Assembly: GCF_000337515.1 (NCBI RefSeq)
Contig: NZ_AOIQ01000010.1
Location: 1 to 64,000, forward strand
DNA length: 64,000 nt
Origin: Halovivax asiaticus JCM 14624
GTDB taxonomy: Archaea > Halobacteriota > Halobacteria > Halobacteriales > Natrialbaceae
Reading direction: 5' to 3'
Part shown: positions 59,573 to 64,000 of the stretch, piece by piece
Layout: each line of letters opens with the position of its first letter
Position numbering within the stretch: the stretch's first letter is position 1
Made by a program: the position numbers and the translations under genes
The notes under the pieces: generated by a model
The model's database searches: none
Told to the model about the DNA's origin: nothing
The model's input: only the letters and a program-made list of their open reading frames with translations

Positions 59573-60037
59573 ATGCCGCTCGCATCGATTCCCCAATACT
59601 GTCTTCCGCCCCAATCCCTCGGCCTCACCCCCCGCACCCTCCACATCGGTCGCGGTTCCCCAATTCGAATCAGTGCGGGCCACAGGCTTCTCCACCACGA
59701 TGGAAAGTGCGCCAGGCCCCACGGCCACAATTACGAGATCACCGCGAAGATCACGGGTTACCTTGGACGCGAGGGCTGGGTCGTCGACAAAGGAAGTGTT
59801 ACTGGGGTATTCTCCGAGTGGGATCACCGATTCCTCGTCGAAGAAGGCGATCCACTGATCGAGGCGTTCGAAGCGTCGGGCGACGATGACGCGCTGGTCG
59901 TCCTCGAACAGCCACCCACAGCTGAAGTCATGAGCGTCCTGCTCGAAAAACGTCTCGAGACCGACCTCCCCGACACTGTCACCGACGTTTCCGTCCAGGT
60001 ACGCGAGAGCGGTGAACTTTGCGCCGAAGGGTTCTGA
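59573..60037 (+). CDS. queD: 6-carboxy-tetrahydropterin synthase
   Basis: 154 residues. Zinc and catalytic residues are in SAGHRLLHHDGKCARPHGHNYEI (His, Cys, His-x-His) and EWDHRFLV; the end has TAEVMSVLLEKRLETDLP. It makes 6-carboxytetrahydropterin from dihydroneopterin triphosphate, the first preQ0 step. An AT-rich promoter (TAATATTC region, 59540-59550) precedes the ATG. First gene of queD-queE-queC. Confidence 0.94.
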   Translation: MPLASIPQYCLPPQSLGLTPRTLHIGRGSPIRISAGHRLLHHDGKCARPHGHNYEITAKITGYLGREGWVVDKGSVTGVFSEWDHRFLVEEGDPLIEAFEASGDDDALVVLEQPPTAEVMSVLLEKRLETDLPDTVTDVSVQVRESGELCAEGF

Positions 60038-60891
60038 TGCCGGTCGAGACCACTGCGACCGAACTCACGAGTGCCGACACCGAACAGCAGTCCGATTCTC
60101 CGCCCACAGATTCCACACCAGCCGACGCCCTCCCAATCAACGAACTCTTCTATTCTCTCCAAGGGGAGGGCCGACTCGCCGGCGTCCCCTCAGTCTTCGT
60201 GCGCACGAGCGGGTGCAACCTCCGGTGCTGGTTCTGTGACTCCTATCACACCTCGTGGGAGCCGACCCACGCCTGGCAGTCGGTCGACGACATCGTCGAC
60301 GAGGTCGAAACCCACGACGCCGACCACGTCGTCCTCACCGGGGGCGAACCCCTCATCTACGACGCAGCGGTCGACCTGCTCGAACGATTGGACGAGCTGG
60401 ACTACCACGTCACCGTCGAGACTAACGGGACGATCTACCGAGACGCACCGATCGACCTGGCGAGCATCAGCCCGAAACTCGCGAGTAGCACGCCGACACC
60501 CGATCGCCTACCGGCCGGAGTGGACGACGCCAACGACACGAATCCGAACGAGACGACGTCCGACGCCGTCGCCGCCTGGACCGAGCGCCACGAGGACGAC
60601 AGAATCGACCTCGACGCACTCACGGACCTCGTCGAGACCTACGACAGCCAGCTCAAATTCGTCGTCACAGACGAATCCGACCTCAAGGAAATCACCGACC
60701 TCCTCGAGCGACTCCGTGCCAGAACGACCACCTCCATCCCGAATAGCGACGTTCTCCTCATGCCCGAAGGCACCACCCGAGACGCACTCGACGAGCATCG
60801 AAACCAAGTCGCCGAACTCGCCCTCACCCACGGATTCCGATACACCCCAAGACTTCACGTCGATCTCTGGGACGACGCAGCGGGGCGATAA
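60037..60891 (+). CDS. queE: 7-carboxy-7-deazaguanine synthase
   Basis: 284 residues from the ATG at 60037, which shares a base with the queD stop. Radical-SAM motif CNLRCWFC, preceded by NELFYSLQGEGRLAGVPSVFVRTSG; TGGEPLIYD and VETNGTIYRDAPID follow. A ~35-residue acidic insertion (PAGVDDANDTNPNE) is haloarchaeal. It turns carboxytetrahydropterin into 7-carboxy-7-deazaguanine. Confidence 0.95.
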   Translation: MPVETTATELTSADTEQQSDSPPTDSTPADALPINELFYSLQGEGRLAGVPSVFVRTSGCNLRCWFCDSYHTSWEPTHAWQSVDDIVDEVETHDADHVVLTGGEPLIYDAAVDLLERLDELDYHVTVETNGTIYRDAPIDLASISPKLASSTPTPDRLPAGVDDANDTNPNETTSDAVAAWTERHEDDRIDLDALTDLVETYDSQLKFVVTDESDLKEITDLLERLRARTTTSIPNSDVLLMPEGTTRDALDEHRNQVAELALTHGFRYTPRLHVDLWDDAAGR

Positions 60892-60893
60892 CG

Positions 60894-61631
60894 ATGACGG
60901 ACACAGACCAGACCGCCAGCCCCGGATCAGCCGTCGTGCTCGCCTCCGGAGGGATGGACAGCGCGACCACCGCGTACGAAGCCCGCGCCCAGGGCTACGA
61001 CCTCCATTTCCTCCACACCTCCTACGGCCAGCACACCGAGTCGAAGGAGTACGAATGTGCTCGCGCGCAGGCCAACGAACTCGACGCCGCGTTCCACCAC
61101 GTCGAGACGGACCACCTCGCCAGTATCGGCGGGTCGAGCCTCACCGACGAGAGCGGAGCCGTCCCCGATGCTGCCGACGTGGACGATGCGGACGAGCCCG
61201 TCCCGGACGCAGCCGACACCACTCCCGACGAGATCCCCTCCACCTACGTCCCCTTCCGGAACGCGAACCTCCTCTCGATGGCCGTCGCCTACGCGGAGGC
61301 CAACGACTGCGACGCGGTCTTCGTCGGCGCCCACTCGGAAGATCACGGCGGCTATCCCGACTGTCGCCCGCAGTTCTTCGAGGCCTTCCAGCGCGTCGTC
61401 GACACCGGCACGGCGGACGACACCGAGATCGGGATCGAGGCGCCGTTCGTCGACGCCAGCAAAACCGACATCGCCGCTCGCGGCCGCGAGCTCGAGGTTC
61501 CCTACGACTTGACCTGGAGTTGCTATCGCGACGACGAGCCGGCCTGTGGAACCTGTGACTCCTGTGCTCGTCGACTCGAAGCGTTCCAAGATATCGGCGA
61601 ACGGGATCCGATCGCGTATCGAGAGCGTTGA
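60894..61631 (+). CDS. queC: 7-cyano-7-deazaguanine (preQ0) synthase
   Basis: 245 residues, 2 bases after queE. PP-loop ATPase motif VLASGGMDSATTAYEA, PFRNANLLSMAVAYAEA, GAHSEDHGGYPDCRP, and the zinc site CYRDDEPACGTCDSC near the end. It makes preQ0, used for archaeosine in tRNA. A ~25-residue Asp-rich insertion (residues ~85-110) is not in bacterial QueC. The 3' ~107 bases reappear twice downstream. Confidence 0.95.
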   Translation: MTDTDQTASPGSAVVLASGGMDSATTAYEARAQGYDLHFLHTSYGQHTESKEYECARAQANELDAAFHHVETDHLASIGGSSLTDESGAVPDAADVDDADEPVPDAADTTPDEIPSTYVPFRNANLLSMAVAYAEANDCDAVFVGAHSEDHGGYPDCRPQFFEAFQRVVDTGTADDTEIGIEAPFVDASKTDIAARGRELEVPYDLTWSCYRDDEPACGTCDSCARRLEAFQDIGERDPIAYRER

Positions 61632-61688
61632 CATCCTGATCCCTCCAAGCTGGCACCGACAAGCGAGTCGGGGGAGAAGACGACTGTC

Positions 61689-62078
61689 CTACTCGGTTCG
61701 ACCCAAAACGAAGTTCGCCATCCGTGAGACGAATCCGTCGACGTCATCGAGCAGTTCCGCGGGGTCGATGGGCGGGTCGCCCACACCGTAGTCCGCCTGT
61801 TGACGATAATCGTACAGTTCGCCCAGCAATCGGCCGTCGGCCCGCGTCGCATCGTCGTTCAGAACGAGTTCCTGTCCGAACGCTTGCCGAACGTGGCCGT
61901 GAGAAGTGGGCACGGTTCCGTTCGCGTAGAGTGCAGCCTGGGCGGCGTGAAAGGCGGCGTAGTACAGGCGATTCACGACGCCGGCCCGAGTCCCGTCACC
62001 AGCGTGGAGAATCCGGGCGTCGGCGAGCGCATCGCGCGCCAGCTCCAGTTCGGCGGATGGATCGCCTGCGTTAGCCAT
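61689..62078 (-). CDS. HEPN domain protein of a HEPN/MNT module
   Basis: 129 residues. VVNRLYYAAFHAAQAALYANG and LYDYRQQADYGVG are HEPN family words (PF05168-type). HEPN toxins are RNases; the R-x4-H-x-Y motif of HepT is not present, so this may belong to another subgroup. It overlaps the MNT gene by 8 bases, which comes first on the minus strand. Confidence 0.85.
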   Translation of the reverse strand: MANAGDPSAELELARDALADARILHAGDGTRAGVVNRLYYAAFHAAQAALYANGTVPTSHGHVRQAFGQELVLNDDATRADGRLLGELYDYRQQADYGVGDPPIDPAELLDDVDGFVSRMANFVLGRTE

Positions 62079-62415
62079 ACAACGTCTGTCCGGTTCGGGT
62101 TACCGTCCGAACGAACGGTTGATTCCGGTCGCGTTCGAGCGCCGATTGCGTCCGTATGACCAGCGAAAGGACGACGCCGTAGTCGAGTTCGATGTCGTAC
62201 GCGATAGTACGGATTTCCTCCGTAACGCGCGACTCGTCGGCGTCGTCCGAAAGGACGACGAGCAAGTCGACGTCAGAATCGACGCCCCGTTCTTCCCTGC
62301 GGACGACGCTGCCGAAGAGGTGGATCGCCTCGAGTTCGTCGTCGAATCGATCGCGTACCGATCGGCCGAAGGCGGCTGCCGCCCGTCTGTGGGTCGTCTC
62401 GGCAGGCGGTTCCAT
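62071..62415 (-). CDS. Minimal nucleotidyltransferase (MNT) of a HEPN/MNT module
   Basis: 114 residues from the ATG at 62415. IHLFGSVVRREERGVDSDVDLLVVL carries GSx10DxD, the NTase core. In MNT-HEPN systems the NTase AMPylates or otherwise neutralises the HEPN partner. Located directly after queC and before a queC fragment. Confidence 0.87.
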   Translation of the reverse strand: MEPPAETTHRRAAAAFGRSVRDRFDDELEAIHLFGSVVRREERGVDSDVDLLVVLSDDADESRVTEEIRTIAYDIELDYGVVLSLVIRTQSALERDRNQPFVRTVTRTGQTLYG

Positions 62416-62515
62416 ACGTATCGTTCGAGGTCGACTGGCATAAATCCTCGTCGGTAGATCCATCACTCCAATCCGAACTAGCGACCGTCCACACTCGCTT
62501 AGCTTCTGTCCACTT

Positions 62516-62646
62516 CCTGGAGTTGCTATCGCGACGAGGAACCCGCCTGCGGAACCTGTGATTCCTGCATTCGTCGACGCAAGGCCTTCCGAGAGATCGG
62601 CGAACGGGGTCCGATCGCGTACGGAAAACCACTAGTCGGCGAGTAG
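62516..62646 (+). pseudogene. Displaced 3' fragment of queC, copy 2
   Basis: Matches the queC end from CCTGGAGTTGCTATCGCGAC (16 differences in 107 aligned bases by hand count). In frame it reads WSCYRDEEPACGTCDSC, IRRRKAFREIGERGPIAYG to a TAG. It lies between the HEPN/MNT and RelE/RHH modules. Confidence 0.85.
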
Positions 62647-62662
62647 CTGCTCACTGAGAGTA

Positions 62663-62980
62663 TCACGTCTCTCGGTCGTAGAAATTCCGTCGATGACCGA
62701 CCGACTTCACGTACAGCGCATCGCCACCGTCGGTTTCAGTCTCACCGCCGCCATCACGGAGCCCATCTTCGGTGCCTTCGTCGGTATTTTTCCGCCAGTC
62801 GATGAGAACGCGGTAGTCACCGACACGGAGGACGTAGTCATCGCGCCCGGTCAGCGGCTTCAGGAAGTGATCGGGCCAGTCACGACTTTCGCGTAGTTTC
62901 TTGGTGATCCGTTCTTTTGTTTCCGCGTCTTGTTCGTCGAGACGCTCCTTCCCACGTTCGGTGAAAAAGACAGCCGCCAT
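62663..62980 (-). CDS. RelE/ParE-family toxin
   Basis: 105 residues. FFTERGKERLDEQDAETKERI, LTGRDDYVLRVGDYRVLIDW and VKSVGHRRNFYDRET match RelE-type mRNA interferases. A ~25-residue acidic Gly/Glu/Asp insertion before the last strand is unusual. The ATG follows the antitoxin stop directly. Confidence 0.88.
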   Translation of the reverse strand: MAAVFFTERGKERLDEQDAETKERITKKLRESRDWPDHFLKPLTGRDDYVLRVGDYRVLIDWRKNTDEGTEDGLRDGGGETETDGGDALYVKSVGHRRNFYDRET

Positions 62981-63199
62981 CTATACGTCGTCGAGCGCGA
63001 CGACGTCACCAGCGTCGATCTGCTCGCGAGAAAGGCGGTCGTCGGCCAGGGTTCGCTGGGACAGCCGTGGAGAATCCAGGAGGTGTCGCAGGGCGTCACG
63101 AGCCAGTTCGCTCTTGTTCAGATAGTGCGGATGATCTTCGAGGAACGTTTCGAGATCGTCTTCCATCTCGTCCGGGATTTTGACGTTGAGTGTGCTCAT
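62981..63199 (-). CDS. Ribbon-helix-helix antitoxin
   Basis: 72 residues. STLNVKIPDEMEDDLETFL is the strand and first helix of a CopG/ParD fold; NKSELARDALRHLLDS the second. The C-terminal tail (LSREQIDAGDVVALDDV) would bind the toxin. First gene of the module, directly followed by the RelE-type gene. Confidence 0.88.
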   Translation of the reverse strand: MSTLNVKIPDEMEDDLETFLEDHPHYLNKSELARDALRHLLDSPRLSQRTLADDRLSREQIDAGDVVALDDV

Positions 63200-63261
63200 C
63201 GTGTTACTAGTGTGTTACACTCGGTGGACGAAAAAACCTTCCGCCAATGAAATTGCCCACA

Positions 63262-63392
63262 GAACCTGCGACTCCTGCGTCCGTCGACTCGAGGCGGTCC
63301 GAGAGATCGGCGAACAGGATCCGATTACCTACACAGAACCGATCGATTGCAGCGGATCGAGCCGTCACAAAAAAAAACTGCGTGCGAACTGA
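63262..63392 (+). pseudogene. Displaced 3' fragment of queC, copy 3
   Basis: From GAACCTGCGACTCCTGC it follows the queC end for 71 bases (13 differences by hand count), reading RTCDSCVRRLEAVREIGEQD, then PITYTEPIDC and on to a TGA at 63390. It starts 62 bases after the antitoxin start and ends 20 bases before the PKD gene stop. Confidence 0.8.
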
Positions 63393-63412
63393 CGCGTCCC
63401 GTTTCGGTCGCG

Positions 63413-64000
63413 TTACTGACCGAGTTCGTCGACAGTCAGCGTGTAGGAGCCGCTGCCGGAGTAGGCATCGACGAGCAGGCCGAGCTCTTCGTCGCCCGAG
63501 AGATCGACGGTGATCTCTTCCTGGCTGTCCGGCGAGTACGACACCTCGTCGTAATCGTAGGTCGTCGGCGTCCGACCGTCGTACGTGAGGTAGAGGTCGA
63601 AGTCAGCCGACGAGGGCCCGGAGAGCGTCACCGTCGCCTGGCACGGGTTCGCCGTGTCCAGCGAGTAGGTGTAGTTGTCGCTGCCGTTGCCCCACCAGCC
63701 GCCACTCAGATAGCCCGAGACCGTGTCGGAGCTCGTCTCGGCACCACACTGACCGCCACCGCCGTCGCCGCCGACGGCGACCGTCTGCGTCGACGTGTCC
63801 GTGTTGCCGTTGTCGGCGGTCACGGTGAGTTCGACCGAGTAGTCACCCTCGGACGCGAAGCGGTGATCGATCGTCTGGCCGCTCTTGGTCGCGCCGTCAC
63901 CGAGGTCCCACTCGTAGGCGGTGATCGAGCCACCCTCTGGCGGCGTGGAGCCGCTGGCGTCGAACGCGACGGTCTCGTCGACCTCGGGATCGGACGGGGT
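63413..64000 (-). CDS. Secreted PKD- and PPC-domain protein, C-terminal part (runs off the window)
   Basis: The 195 codons inside the window give a PKD domain ([49 protein letters not shown]) and then a C-terminal PPC domain ([54 protein letters not shown]). These are typical tails of haloarchaeal extracellular proteases (halolysin-like) or glycosidases. The catalytic part lies beyond the window, so the enzyme class is not known. Confidence 0.85.
   Translation of the reverse strand, partial: TPSDPEVDETVAFDASGSTPPEGGSITAYEWDLGDGATKSGQTIDHRFASEGDYSVELTVTADNGNTDTSTQTVAVGGDGGGGQCGAETSSDTVSGYLSGGWWGNGSDNYTYSLDTANPCQATVTLSGPSSADFDLYLTYDGRTPTTYDYDEVSYSPDSQEEITVDLSGDEELGLLVDAYSGSGSYTLTVDELGQ

Noticed and set aside
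60071-61558. 495-codon plus-strand open frame
   Set aside because: Overlaps queE and queC in another frame and is Ser/Thr/Arg-rich; the que genes are certain.
57165-61631. A Dpd-type DNA 7-deazaguanine modification system
   Set aside because: The preQ0 genes and nucleases are adjacent, but no DpdA-like transglycosylase or helicase component was found.

Overview
The window is chromosomal DNA from a haloarchaeon (class Halobacteria). The base composition is high GC, most proteins are very acidic, there are many twin-arginine/lipobox signal peptides, and it carries an archaellum operon, ribosomal protein S6e and archaeosine-precursor (preQ0) genes. The genus cannot be fixed from the sequence alone. 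No rRNA, tRNA or CRISPR array was seen.

Layout. 1-5.9 kb: end of a halocyanin-like gene, a MATE exporter, 6-phosphogluconate dehydrogenase, small membrane proteins and a dUTPase-like gene. 6-13.8 kb: a siroheme/nitrite (or sulfite) reductase locus. A four-gene overlapping minus-strand operon (acidic protein, CbiX-DR2241 chelatase, uroporphyrinogen-III methyltransferase, TrpD2-like transferase) faces a plus-strand pair of NirA-type reductase and an F420-dehydrogenase-like (FrhB-type) iron-sulfur protein. 14.1-16.1 kb: aconitase. 16.2-22.1 kb: a surface-filament-like locus with three related secreted proteins (TasA/DUF1102-like N-termini), a 40-residue acidic ORF, an ER-type (SipW/Sec11-like) signal peptidase, a DUF5305-type protein and a winged-helix membrane regulator, around a control region with TTGACC palindromes. 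22-28.5 kb: a lipoprotein, a VOC protein, a beta-CASP nuclease, S6e and a PadR regulator. 28.9-37.7 kb: the archaellum cluster arlCE-F-G-H-I-J plus a distal arlD/E-like gene, divergent from two archaellin genes. 37.9-54.2 kb: lipoproteins, an S9 peptidase, a DHH phosphoesterase, three UspA proteins, two acetyltransferases, superoxide dismutase, a DJ-1/PfpI protein, a decayed receiver/PAS gene and a BCCT transporter.

54.2-63.4 kb is an accessory region. It begins with a polymorphic toxin: a DUF4157 metallopeptidase-like domain fused to a colicin-D-type tRNase domain, followed by a colicin-D-type immunity gene. Next come a zinc-ribbon protein, then a PD-(D/E)XK nuclease and a GIY-YIG-like protein flanked by inverted copies of a structured repeat. 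The preQ0 operon queD-queE-queC follows. Its queC 3' end is repeated twice downstream, so that a HEPN/MNT module and a RelE/ribbon-helix-helix module each lie between two copies. The window ends in a secreted PKD/PPC-domain protein.

How the genes work together. The siroheme operon would supply the cofactor for the reductase, and the adjacent F420-type protein could supply its electrons. The signal peptidase probably processes the TasA-like proteins beside it. The archaellins are assembled by the arl machinery. The region from 54 to 63 kb looks like a stacking ground for conflict genes (toxin/immunity, nucleases, toxin-antitoxin), with the 3' end of queC acting as a repeated insertion point.
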